Assembly (NCBI GenBank): GCA_008973525.1
Contig: WACJ01000042.1
Span: 1,240,001 to 1,304,000, forward strand
Direction of reading: 5' to 3'
DNA from: Stenopsyche tienmushanensis
Taxonomy: Eukaryota > Arthropoda > Insecta > Trichoptera > Stenopsychidae
Length of the DNA: 64,000 nt
Positions 44,760 to 55,135 of the stretch are shown piece after piece. The translations under genes were made by a program, and so were the position numbers. The notes beneath the pieces were generated by a model. It ran no database searches and had not been told where the DNA came from. It saw only the letters and a list, made by a program, of their open reading frames with translations. Position 1 is the first letter of the stretch. Every line of letters starts with the position of its first letter.

Positions 44760-47005
44760 CCGCTTCTTTAAGCTTATTTAAGGTGTCATCTATCTTACGC
44801 AATTTCAATTTACGATCGACCAAAACTTTTTGTGGACTTGAAAATTTAACTTGTAAATGTTTTTGTACAAACGATCATTTTTAATTCAACTATATTTTCT
44901 TAATACTATTTTTTCTTTGCATATTTATCTGCTCACTTATTTCTTTTATTTAAAAAAATATATAAGTAGAATATTATAAAAAACTACTTATTTTATTGTT
45001 CAGTTACTCAATTTTTAAACGCCATAGTTTACGAAAATAATTTAAAAAAACGTATTTTTGCTTCTTAAACCCTATTTTTCATTTAAATTCACAGTCCCCT
45101 TACAGAGACAACAGTCCCCGTGTATCGATTTTTCAGAAAATGCTCAATATTTCCTAAAGGAATGAAAATATTTTGGGTTTAACTGCGGCTTTTTATTCCA
45201 TTTTACGCGATTAGATCGTTTAAAATTACATCAATTGCACAAAAGCAATACATACTTAAGATTTAAACAGATCTAAATAACGAATTGCAACGAATCAAAA
45301 CATTTGAAAATGATTACGCGCTGTCCGAGTTTCATTTTGACATGAATATGAATATTAACTTGCATTAAAATTTCGAAGAATTCTCATTGCATTTGCGAAA
45401 AACGAACGTTGCGTTTATAAAAATACAATTTGATGCATAAATATCATCAGATAGACGCAATGACGATTAATCTACGTCATGGTTTTTGAGCAAATATAAT
45501 TTTTCCCACTCGATGTTTGAGCAATATTAGCACATGTTAATATGGAATTTATACGGAAATTGTGCCAAAAATAGCGGCTGTGTGTGTAAAAAGCGTCAAT
45601 ATTTCTAAATATCCTGGTATTTCGTTGCAAATTTACTATATAAATGAATCGCTTGATATTTAAAATCTTGATATTAAGTCTCAAAAGCTAATTATGATAG
45701 GTTGAAATTAAGTTTCATCTTCTAATTAGGCAGCAAGAAGACTTTCGCGCGTCCAACGAACCAATTGCTAAAATGTTTGACGTCATTACATCTCCTGGAG
45801 CTTGCATTTCAAATGCATTGTTTGTTCAGGCACTTATAAGCTGAAATAAATTGTGTTTTTCATATAATCCTGTTCTATTTTTAATCACAATCCTCTCCAG
45901 CTAATTGTTTTCGTTGACCTCATTTCATCTCCCAAGTCATTGTAAACTGGACGATGCCTATTTTTACACCATATTATGGAATAATGACGACGTACTTAGG
46001 GATGCTTAGACATGGCGCTTCGTATTTCATATGGATTTTCATATCACAAAACGATTGTGTATGCTTGATAAACTTCAAAACGGTACTTCCAAGAGGGATA
46101 TGGAAAGTCAGTATTGACGTCAGCTATAGAGTGACCCACACGAGTAGGTTGTATCAGACAAACTATCAATTTGGTACATAGTTAAGTCCCCCCATCCACC
46201 CCTAAAGCTATGGAAATATAGCCTTCATCAAAGACAAATCTGTTTGCATACAACAGAAGCGTGAAATTCATGCTTTATTTGAATGCTTTCACATTTCCAT
46301 AATTGCGAATTTAATTGTCAATCGCATCATGTGAAGTCTTAAAGAGGCTGCTGTAAGATGATCTCTTTAATAGATTGCAAGTCCAATGTACCAAGAATCA
46401 GCTTACCAAACTGAATTTAAGCGATACAAAATTTGCAATATTAAATTCTATTTTAAAACATACCTTTAGAGGTTCATGCAAGCAAATTTCAGAAGATTAC
46501 TCTTTTTCACCCCTCAGATTCATTTTCGTGTTCGTTGCAATTTTTCAAGCTTTTCATCTCCCAGTCAAGACGACCAGCGGGATTTCAGCAGTTCAAAGAA
46601 CTCTAAATCCTGGATCGTTTCAACTATTCCGAATGCAAAAAATATCTGTCTTATGATGAACTCTAGTCTTTTAAAATCCCACCCACACGAATTAAAATGT
46701 CTCGTTGCTATATAAAGATTCATATTTGTGCCCCAAATTCTTGGGGACAAATATGTTTTTTTTCGTCCCGAAACATCTAAATATGTATCTATTTTCGTTC
46801 ATGAATGGAAAAATATTGTTCGGTCCGATAGATATGCTATTTTTAGAGAGAACCTAATTCCAGTGCGTAAGATAAACCGACATCATGTTTGTAGGTGCAC
46901 CGGAAACTGAATCATATTCGTATGATACAACAAGAATTTTTGTGACCGATAAGAATAATGCAGTATTTTCGAGTATTTTTAGCGTGTAAATAATTTATCA
47001 AATTG
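44760..47005. other. No recognised gene; strong hairpin at 46,721-46,755
   Basis: Open frames of 93 and 79 codons overlap at 46,375-46,715 on the plus strand and are serine/phenylalanine rich without a known domain. At 46,721-46,736 catatttgtgccccaa pairs with ttggggacaaatatg (46,741-46,755), 15 pairs with one bulge and a 4-base loop. The remainder, 44,760-46,370, is unique A+T-rich DNA. Confidence 0.45.
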
Positions 47006-47008
47006 CTA

Positions 47009-47333
47009 CGAGGGCGATTCTTGATCGCGTCGCTGAAGAAAGAAGGCGAAAAGTAGCATTCTCTGTTGCGCAACGCGTAATTGTTCATTTAAACAGCCTC
47101 AGCGTCGTCTAGCAGCTGTCTTCCTTCGTGACTTTCAGACCTTCACAAAACTTTTGGGCCCAATAAAACACTGATTTCATCCCTTAATTTATGAGAAAAC
47201 GAATAATTACGCGTTGCGCAACAGAGCTTGCTATTCTTTCCTTTTCAATGACGGGATCAAGGAGCTTCCTTTATGATGTCACTCTGTACAATTTGTACAG
47301 CAAAATTCCGGGTTATATTTGATTTCGCCCTCG
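47009..47333. mobile_element. MITE with long imperfect terminal inverted repeats and TA target
   Basis: The outer tips CGAGGGCGA and TCGCCCTCG are flanked by TA (47,007-47,008; 47,334-47,335). Inner arms pair over about 75 bases: left cttgatcgcgtcgctgaaga to ctctgttgcgcaacgcgtaa (ending 47,086), right gaataattacgcgttgcgca (47,201) to cagagcttgctattcttt and gacgggatcaagg. About 50 bases next to the left tip are missing relative to the right. The ends and the TA target fit a mariner-related MITE; the centre is non-coding. Confidence 0.75.
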
Positions 47334-47569
47334 TAACTCTGTATCAAATATGCATCCTTGTCCATTATCATTATTCTATTTATGGACGTTAATGTGATAG
47401 TATTTTTAGAATGATTATTAAGGCATAACGTCATTTTTAATTGTATGAATATCTCAAATTTGATAAACATATGGGAAATGTTGTAGATATTTTGCGGTTT
47501 TATAAAATAATCGCTATAAAAGCTATAATTAAATGAATTAGGATAAAATTTCCCAAAATGCTCATCAAA

Positions 47570-47770
47570 CAGTAACGCCACGGACGCAACTGGGTTTGGG
47601 CGCAAAATGTAGAATACCGACCCAGTCGAGAGTTCGTAATCGTTCTGTAGACATGTTTCGGTATGGCGTCCAATCGAGTGGCGCTCATTCGTAATGTCAA
47701 CGATCCGAAAAGCGGACCGGATGGACACACATACCTTGTGGCCACTCCGTCCTCTCTTATGGACTTTTGC
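47570..47770 (-). repeat. Module D copy 5 with tail
   Basis: The plus strand carries gacccagtcgagagttcgta, then gacatgtttcggtatggcgt, then atccgaaaagcggaccgg and ccttgtggccactccgtcc. It lies downstream of the MLE-2 fragment at 48.0-48.2 kb in that fragment's reading direction, the same order as at 50.6-51.2 kb. The 172-codon minus-strand frame that starts upstream reads through it (VSIRSAFRIVDITNERHS) and then through unrelated A+T-rich DNA; I do not call it a gene. Confidence 0.7.
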
Positions 47771-47979
47771 AGCATTTTCTATGACATGTACGATCACGAA
47801 AGCTCCCCCAGAGACTAACTTGCATAGGTGGCTTGCACCAAATGAGATCGCGAACGAATCTAGACTTTAGTTTTTAGTTACAAAAAAATCTGAGTGGTTT
47901 CTCCCCCATATTCACAGCGCCAGTAGTCATTCGAAGTTGAGAATGAGCGTGTCCTCGCGGACATGGATATTTAATTTAG

Positions 47980-48245
47980 GTTTCGCGCCTTGCTTTAAGC
48001 AAACGCGGTACCTATCTTGCGCACAGGTTTCTCATGTCCAAATTTTCAGCCAATATGCGTTGTACAGGGCCTAACATGTCTGCCAGCTCGCGCACTTACA
48101 GTGGACGGTCATCCAATATCATTTTGTGGTGAATTTTTTTCACCATTTCTGGTGTGGTTACCCCATTTGGTCGACCACTGCGCTGTTCGTCTTAGCAGCT
48201 TGTACGGCCTCATTTAAACTTTGTTACTCAACATCTTACTGTTTA
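47980..48245 (-). pseudogene. MLE-2 mariner transposase N-terminal fragment
   Basis: On the minus strand from about 48,165 the frame reads EMVKKIHHKMILDDRPL, a stop, VRELADMLGPVQRILAEN and LDMRNLCAR, a stop, VPRLL. This is the DNA-binding half of a mariner transposase: the second helix-turn-helix (VRELAD) and the linker motif (LCARWVPRLL in intact relatives). The conserved tryptophan codon has become a stop. Catalytic residues are absent; the sequence runs out near 47,985. The plus-strand 66-codon frame is a shadow. Confidence 0.85.
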
Positions 48246-48338
48246 AAACAAAGGAGCAGACTCCGCGAGAGTAGAATCTAGCTCGGGTTTGATATTAGTT
48301 GAACTGAGACCTTTCAAATAAAAGTATTGTATTACTGG

Positions 48339-48424
48339 GCCCGGTGCACACGAGCGTGGTTTCTTGTGCATGGTTTACTAGCATGCCGATTGTTGCAGTG
48401 TAGTGACCACACGTTCGGGCTCAC
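48339..48424. mobile_element. Short Harbinger-like MITE or end fragment
   Basis: The left tip gggcccggtgcacacgagcg (from 48,337) is nearly the same as the tips of the complete MITE at 56.14-56.33 kb. The right side cacacgttcgggctca (48,408-48,423) may be its degraded inverted partner. No clear target duplication is seen. Confidence 0.45.
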
Positions 48425-48429
48425 GATCA

Positions 48430-49620
48430 TTTGCGATACATCTTTGTAAATTGAACGATTTTATCTAATTATTTTGAGGAGCTAAATATATTTATGCCCC
48501 TATTAAACCACTGTTCTGCGAGACCCTCATTGACGGCCCGCGAAACATCTTTTGACTATTTCTATTTGCTAAGCATAATTTACGATAATAACTCTATTTA
48601 AATGATGAATTCTCTCAGGAAAAATAGGAAAATAGGCTTATTATAGAAATTTAATATAACAAATCACTCAATAAGTTCGTAGGATATTTTTTTTTAAATG
48701 ATAAAAACGACCCCAAATCGACGACCCATGAATTATCGTTTGAATTCTTTATTTGGTCTTCATTTCGCATAGCTCATTTGTGATATTAGATCATAATCAT
48801 GTCTGAGATCCATCATCGTCTTCATCGAGATAATAAGACAATTTAAGTTAATTTAAGAAAAAATAATGCATTGAAATCACTTTGATATATTTCAAAAAAA
48901 TGTTATGTTGTATTTATTTAATAAAATTTATTATCTTTAATAATATTCCATAATGGCTTTCATTCATCATCCGTTCGCCTCGTCACATGATCAGCCTATT
49001 ATAAATAGGAATTCCAGCTGCTTAAGACCAAAGTATTGACCTAAATTTCTGATGAATCCGACATTAATATTCATTGTTTCATGAACGTTCGTCAGCATTA
49101 ATGATACGTATTGACATTTAGAGAAAAATCCTTTGGAAGTGGATGTGTTCTGAATTTTAATGTATGATCATAGAACTAAATAATTCATTCGATAGCAAAG
49201 TTATTCATATACCAAACAATAACTTTGATCATATTCCAATAACACAATCAATTGTACGGCAATCCAATATGTCTTCGATTTGCGTGGGAAGACAATTCGG
49301 ATTTATATTTAGAAAATGCATTTATCTCAGACAAAGCCTTAAATCTTAAAGACTCACCTGCTGTATTCGGGTTCACCTGTTTTGGTCGCGTTTTTTCCGT
49401 TTTTCCCTAAACTCTTTGACGAACAAAGCGAAATCCATAGCTTTCATCAAGAAAATAAAACTATACACGTCCGTTTATCATCACTCTTATACGGGGCACT
49501 GATTTGGAAAAATATATTACGGAATAATTTGAACAAAAACAGTACGATAGCGCTATCGGAACTATGATATCCTCGGACGATGAGTCGTGTTTTGGTTCTA
49601 TTTTAATCGCATTATTTCTG
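48430..49620. other. Unique A+T-rich DNA, no supported gene
   Basis: No repeats were recognised. Two 61-codon plus-strand frames (49,164 and 49,382) are unremarkable. Confidence 0.45.
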
Positions 49621-49659
49621 TGGCCGGACTAAGAATAAAGTATGGCCTTAAATGTTATC

Positions 49660-49970
49660 GAAGAGTTGTTATCGCGCAATGAAAATAAATTTTGACCCGC
49701 CGGAGACCGGGATGGGGGTCTTATGGACCCGCCGAAGCCGGCTTGATCGATATGGACAATTGAAAAGACGTGATTCGGGTCACGTCCGTATTCCCTATTT
49801 TGTCTAAATTTGGGGATTTGCAAAGGTGGGCTCGAAATCCAATTATGATATTCAAAATTCGATGGAAATCGGGCTTTGTAATGTAACCCGCTCGAGACTT
49901 ATGCGACACATTTGAGGGCATCACAGCATCACATTTCATCCAAGATCAATATCTTTGTGTTCATATTGAT
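49660..49970. other. GC-richer unassigned segment with short direct repeats
   Basis: gacccgccggagaccgg (49,694-49,710) and gacccgccgaagccgg (49,727-49,742) are near-identical direct repeats within about 50 bases. Overlapping minus-strand frames of 64 and 72 codons match nothing. No match to the other repeats of the window. Confidence 0.35.
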
Positions 49971-50034
49971 ATTGAGATAAAGAAGATCCAATATAGATGA
50001 TATAGTCCGATATAAAAATTAATTTAAAATGCTG

Positions 50035-50110
50035 AAAAAGCACCAATGGTGTTATCATTAAGGCGGGAGAATGATAACAGCTTCTTGGTACACGGTTGCT
50101 TTCTCTTTTT
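50035..50110 (+). ncRNA. Candidate microRNA-like hairpin (tentative)
   Basis: gttatcatt (50,051-50,059) pairs perfectly with aatgataac (50,070-50,078) around a 10-base loop. Further weak pairing is possible between aaaaagcaccaa (50,035-50,045) and ttggtacacggttgctttct (50,085-50,105). No known microRNA seed is recognised. Random A+T-rich DNA produces such hairpins often. Confidence 0.15.
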
Positions 50111-50339
50111 TTAAATTCGTTGAATATTAAGCAATCAATTTTAATATGAACATGTTATTGGATGTTCTGAGAACATTAAATGATAAATATGTTCCCAGGA
50201 CATATAACAACACAATTAATGTTATAAGTGCGTAAAATGACATACAATTGGCACTATAGCATGGGCGAATTATCATGCCAATGTAATTCGTAGTTTAAAA
50301 CCGACACATTCCGTCTCTCTTAGGGCGCAATGTGTTAAT

Positions 50340-50505
50340 TAAACAACGGCCCGAAAGTAGAACAGACCCGCGTGCGACCGCGGCAATCTTGGTGAACATG
50401 TGAAGGCAGGGTGCAGCCTAGGGACTTAGCCCCGATAGCGACCCCGCTCCTACGCTTCGTTGGTGTCAGAAGTCCGGGTTTAGCACCACTATTGACAATA
50501 TCTTA
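50340..50505 (+). mobile_element. LTR retrotransposon fragment, second copy
   Basis: ggcccgaaagtagaacagac, then ccgcgtgcgaccgcggcaat, aligns with the 44.1-44.2 kb copy (gagagtagaatggacccgtg). It ends gctcctacgcttcgt and then TGGTGTCAGAAGTCCGGGTT (50,461-50,480). The terminal CA of the LTR is mutated to CG. Only the last about 120 bases of the LTR and the primer site remain. Confidence 0.65.
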
Positions 50506-50639
50506 TAAATCTTGAGTTTCAAGGTGCTACGTTGCTTAGTATTTTGGCAGCCATCAATAGTGAACCTTCTTAATGAATTTGTAAACGTGGAAAAAATCGT
50601 TGTCGTAAAGTAATACAATACTTTTATTGAAAAGTTTCG

Positions 50640-50945
50640 GTCCAATCAATACCAAAATCGTACTAGATTCAAATCTGGAAGAGTCTACTCCTTCGTTTAC
50701 AACAATAAAATATTGGGTGGCAGAGTTTAAACGAGGCCGTACGAGCTGACAAGATGAACATTGCATTGCATGGCATTCAAAATATGCTCTACATTGAATA
50801 TTGACTGAAAATTTGCACATGAGAAAGCTGTGCGCAAGATGTGTGCCGCGTTTTCTCACAATGAAACAAAAACAGGATGAAACATGGGTTTATCATATAG
50901 GGATAAAAGAACACTGACTATGTCAACCCGCTCAACAAAAATGCA
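50640..50945 (+). pseudogene. MLE-2 mariner transposase fragment, twice deleted
   Basis: One frame reads ESTPSFTTIKYWVAEFKRGR then TS, a stop, QDE (first helix-turn-helix, about 50,680-50,755). A deletion and frameshift follow, then LTENLHMRKLCARCVPRFLT and MKQKQ (linker), fused directly to DETWVYHIG (start of the catalytic core). The join of KQ to DETWV removes about 30 residues that other copies have. Nothing beyond remains; module D copy 6 follows 140 bases later. Confidence 0.85.
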
Positions 50946-51079
50946 CAGCACGGTGTAAAATCTGAGCACGGGGTAGAAACGAGCCAGATTTTATAACTTA
51001 AAAATAAAGGCTTCCATGATCATACAGATCATGAAAGATCCCAAGTACGCATTTATCCTCGAAAATACCTTAAAAGAGA

Positions 51080-51215
51080 ACGGAGTGGCCACAAGGTCTA
51101 TGTATCCAACCGGTCCGCTTTTCAGACCATTGACATGAAGAATGCACGCCTCACAGTCGGACGCCTACCTAAACATATCTACATAGCGATTACGAACTCT
51201 CGTTACAAACCGAAA
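51080..51215 (+). repeat. Module D copy 6
   Basis: ggagtggccacaaggtctat, then ccaaccggtccgcttttcag, then acatatctacatagcgatta and cgaactctcg. It is collinear with the minus strand of copy 5, including the outer gaacggagtggccacaagg. The translation VSNRSAFQTIDMKNARLT is in the shared frame. Confidence 0.7.
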
Positions 51216-51364
51216 TTGTCCGAAGAAGACTGAACGAGTGGGTTGTTTAAATTTTACAATTGTCAAAAATATTATTATCCCTATTTTATTACGAGCTTAT
51301 GCCGACCCAATGTTTAAGCGATAACGAAGGAAGGAGGGATTAGACAACTTAGTATATATTATAA

Positions 51365-51620
51365 AAACAGATAGATTCAATTGGTGTTGATTCGTGTAAA
51401 GTAGAATGGTCAAGTAAAATAAAAGCCATGTGCAATCCTCGACTGGGTCGGTATTCTACGTTTTGCTGTCATTTTCGCCAATTGCTGTCCACTGGGCTGA
51501 CTGCCAATTTGACTCTGAAGTATAGTGCTGAATTCATATTTTATCCATTGTCACATACTGCTCCAAACAGCGCTCCGAATTGTGGACGCGTTGTTGTTTA
51601 CGATCAACTGTGAGCAAATG
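51365..51620 (-). pseudogene. Module-D tail fused to an MLE-2 mariner fragment
   Basis: Bases 51,375-51,470 repeat the tail of module D copy 3 (gttgattcgtgtaaagtaga, then ctgggtcggtattctacgtt). On the minus strand, 51,620-51,470 encodes a mariner scrap: KQQRVHNSERCLEQYVTMDK, a stop, then TSESNWQSAQWTAIGEND, where the first catalytic segment MDE has become MDK. It matches the 44,560-44,745 fragment closely, including a short deletion after CLE. Confidence 0.75.
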
Positions 51621-51849
51621 GGGTACAATGGACAAATTTTGATACAAAATGATTAATGAAAATTTCAATTCCAAGTTTTATGCAATCAGATTTGTCAATA
51701 GTGGCGCCAATTATATGATTTATTCAATGTTCCCACAGAAGCACAAAAGACATACACACATCAATATGTTCTATTTAACGCAAATACCTCAAAGCATCCT
51801 CGTTCAAAATCACATCCATCTATTATATTATTAATTGCTTTGAGGGTGT

Positions 51850-53285
51850 TAGCCGCTTCAGCCCCAATTTTCAATCGGCTCACGTATAATATTGTATTCA
51901 AATTGTTGCGAATAAAACCAATTAATATTTTTTTGTGGCGTTCGGGTATTCAACGGTTACGGTGTGAACAATAATTATATGTGCATATTTATGAACCAAT
52001 TATTTCTATTAATAGTTTACCTTTGGAATGTAATTATTCTTAGTAAATTTGCTGATAAGAAACGGCTATAAATAAATTAATAAATATTTATATTAATCGA
52101 TAGGCGAAGCAATTAATAAATACGGCTGAAAGTTGCTCTAACTTGATACGTATGAGAGTAGACAAGTAATAGCACAATGTATCTGATGGTGGGCTGAATT
52201 TGACCCCATGAATAATTTTGTCATTTAATAATTTGTCTATAATTGGATTATTTTTAATAATATTGAAAGCTTTTGAGTTTTTAAAAAATATTGAAAAAAC
52301 TAGCTTTTTAATAAAACTTATTGGATAACTGAAATAACGGTTTTACCGGTTATAAATTTCGTTTCGGACTGACTGAAATACAATATTTTCAGGAAGACAT
52401 GTTGTATTAATATATGTAAATATTGCATCAATTCATTATTATATAAATATAAACATGTTGCCATTAATGACGCCTGTTTTCTACGATAAAATAATTACGA
52501 ACATAAAAATGATCCATAGCCGTTTTATAGTCGAACAGTCCACTGTCTGATTGGTCACTTTCCCCCTGTTGATCCTTTCATCTCTCCGCGAAAATTATGA
52601 CAAATTAAATCAAAAAGAATCGAGCTCAATGGGAGCCAATTATCTCTTTGATGACATCTTCCCGTGGATAATTTCACAAATGAATACTTTCATCGTTTTT
52701 CCACCTCGTCGCCCGAATGAAACGTCATCAGCCTATTTCGATCCTACATAATTAATAAGAGCAACAATGAGAGACTGATTTGCAGATGGTCATTAGAACC
52801 CCAGGCGGAAAAAATCTGAAAGAAATTCAAACGACCTCTAATTATACGAGCGCCAACTCAAGAGAGCAAATAAATCTTTGATATTCAACCCTCTGGAATA
52901 ATTAGCCGCTGTAAATAAGCTCAGGATATTGTGTCTTATAAAAGTCTGAATAGATTGAAAAAATACACACACAAAGCAATCAAATCAAACACAATTGATC
53001 TATTAATGTAAGGGCGTATCATATGAACGTTCGGAATTCATAGTTGCGGATTAAAATACCTTAACATTTACGTGTACATGGAACACAGCGAGTTTAATCA
53101 ATAATGTGTTATTCCTCTGAATCTATTATAATTTTCCATCTGATTTACAATTTTTAAACTATCCCGTTGTATAAATTCTTCAGTTTAGAAGCAAAAAACG
53201 AATAAAGGCCCGAAACGCGAACGGCAGGTATTTTTGGCACTATCGATATAAACGCATTTTTTTTGGAAATTACCGTAAGACATTT
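51850..53285. other. Unique A+T-rich DNA, no supported gene
   Basis: No coding match or repeat beyond a short accggttataaatttcg stretch at 52,337 related to 12.15 kb. Confidence 0.45.
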
Positions 53286-53289
53286 GGTC

Positions 53290-53430
53290 AATTGATACAT
53301 TTAGGATCCATAATAGTGTCTCAAATAGGATCACTTTTGGTACTTATTGTATTAGGTTGAGTCAAAAATAGTTGCCGCACGAAAAGAACGAGATTTTCAA
53401 TAGTTTATGAAATTACATTGATAAATTTGA
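53290..53430. repeat. Family-G fragment and mariner-like tip
   Basis: aataggatcacttttggta (53,324-53,342) matches 20,090. It is followed by aggttgagtcaaaaatagtt and gccgcacgaaaa, which has the style of a mariner terminus, but the partner end was not identified. Confidence 0.35.
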
Positions 53431-53439
53431 TCAAAAAAA

Positions 53440-54100
53440 AAAAAAATAAGTTGAAGGCAAAAGAATTTTATTTATTTAAGAAAAGATTAAAATATTATTT
53501 TAAAAATATGCCCGAATTAACATTAAAGCATCGAGTGTTTCATCATTTAGTCTGGATCTGATTTTGGAAACCAGGTAGCTTGCTGCTGAAAATGCACGTT
53601 CAGCCTCCACACTAGTTGGAGATATCGTCATCAGATATTTAAATGCTAGTTCAAGTTGATGACCGCCTGAGTTCCCATTTTTGTATAACACTATCAATGT
53701 GACTGGTAAAAATCCTTTCTGCCGAGACACGGACTAAAACTCGCCAAATTCCCGATTTCCCGATAAATTATTTATTTCCGTCGCTGCAGATGAATACTTG
53801 TATACTATTATACTTTGATGTGATTCGTAATTATATTACGGAGGGATACAAAAATTCTGAGCCCCGTATCTATTATATTGCATATCGATATTCCCATTAT
53901 TAGAGTCGAAGTGTAGTAAATACATCACCGGTAGGGAAAGGTTAATACAACAATTTGAAAAACATATATGTATACATAGACTAGACATTCACTGCCCCTA
54001 GGCGTCGCCTAAGCTCGCCAATTAGTAGTTACGCCACTGTTTTCAAGCGTCCAGATTTTGGCGGGAAAGTCTCAATTTAATAGCCTTTTCATCTAAACCT
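53440..54100 (-). mobile_element. Truncated hAT-like transposon, copy H2, with hAT C-terminal domain
   Basis: On the minus strand from 54,042 the end cagtggcgtaactactaatt is followed by about 300 non-coding bases and then an open frame (53,730-53,500, 76 codons). Residues 26-70 are the hAT C-terminal dimerisation motif: LELAFKYLMTISPTSVEAER, then AFSAASYLVSKIRSRLNDET, then LDALMLIRAYF. In hAT enzymes this part helps form the oligomer and complete the catalytic fold. DDE residues and the BED zinc finger are absent, so the element is an internally deleted relic. It is an inverted copy of H1 and retains the SVEAERAF block lost there. An A-rich run follows at 53,430-53,447. Confidence 0.85.
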
Positions 54101-54104
54101 GCTA

Positions 54105-55000
54105 AATTTTATGATGAGGGTATCGGTAAGTTATCACCAAAATGAGAAAAAGTTATCACTAATGAATATGTAATAGAGTAATATTGCTTTGTTATTTTGT
54201 TAAAGCTAAATAAATATATGAAAAAGAAATTCGGCAATTATTTATGACTCGACCTAATATTATAAATAGAAGCCCGACATTGAAAATAAAATACTGTGAA
54301 GTGCTACACGTCACATTCTGAATCGCTCATTATATGAGTGCATACTCATCAAAGACATAAAGACAATTGAAGGCTTCTTTTGGTTCCTTTGTCGATGCCA
54401 TAGTCTACTGTCAATAAATCTTTGGCTAATTGAAATTCCGAATATTCATGTTGTACAACACAATAATTAAATAAGATTGATCAAGCTTACCATATTAAGA
54501 CGTTAAATAATTTTGAAATCTCTCGCAGCTGCCTCTCGTTATATTGCAGAATTTGTATTTTAAACATTTTCCCAAGCACCAAAAATTGAACACTATTTGC
54601 ACTCGATCATTGCTCAATACCGAATGAAGAATTCCACGTAATCCAGACGATATTTTCTAATTTATAACAACAATACAAGTCGCATCCGTTCATATTATTG
54701 TCGCTCTTAAGTGATGCTTAATACAATTGTCGTCCTAAGACGAATAAATGCTTCAATTCTTTGTGGCATTCACCACGAAGCAATGATAGTATGATGGTGG
54801 AAATTCTGTTAGTGTTTTTGAAAGAAGAAAAAAAAAAAACCAATATACAATAGATACAATTATTTAAATACTATGTTTGAGGGTTAGTGTTGATTATCAG
54901 AGTTTAATCTTGCTAAATAAATATGATCTTAATATACGCATATCTGTTGAATCTTATGGAAATTACCACAAATATGATCGGAAGAAAATTTTCCACAGTT
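54105..55000. other. No recognised gene
   Basis: Unique A+T-rich DNA; poly(A) run at about 54,828-54,840. Confidence 0.45.
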
Positions 55001-55004
55001 AACG

Positions 55005-55135
55005 CCAAGAATGCTGCGATTATCCGAACAATTTCACAGCGGATTTCAACCCCATCGAACATAACGTCGTCCATTTGTAAACAATATTTTCTACATCGTA
55101 GTGTCCATAAAGCTGGAATTTCTTAATACTTCTAT
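55005..55135 (+). pseudogene. Possible Tc1-like transposase scrap
   Basis: One frame reads RDYPNNFTADFNPIEHNVVH, which resembles the third-aspartate region of Tc1 enzymes (SPDLNPIEHxW). Only about 25 residues are comparable and no other domain is seen nearby, so this is weak. Confidence 0.3.

Noticed and set aside
47279..47797. 172-codon minus-strand open frame
   Set aside because: It crosses module D and then the right arm of the MITE at 47.0-47.3 kb and plain A+T-rich DNA; the composition changes along it and no domain is present. It is a chance read-through of repeats.
48339..48424. Complete second Harbinger-like MITE
   Set aside because: Only the left tip is convincing; the right side is too diverged and no TAA duplication is visible, so it is listed only as a fragment.
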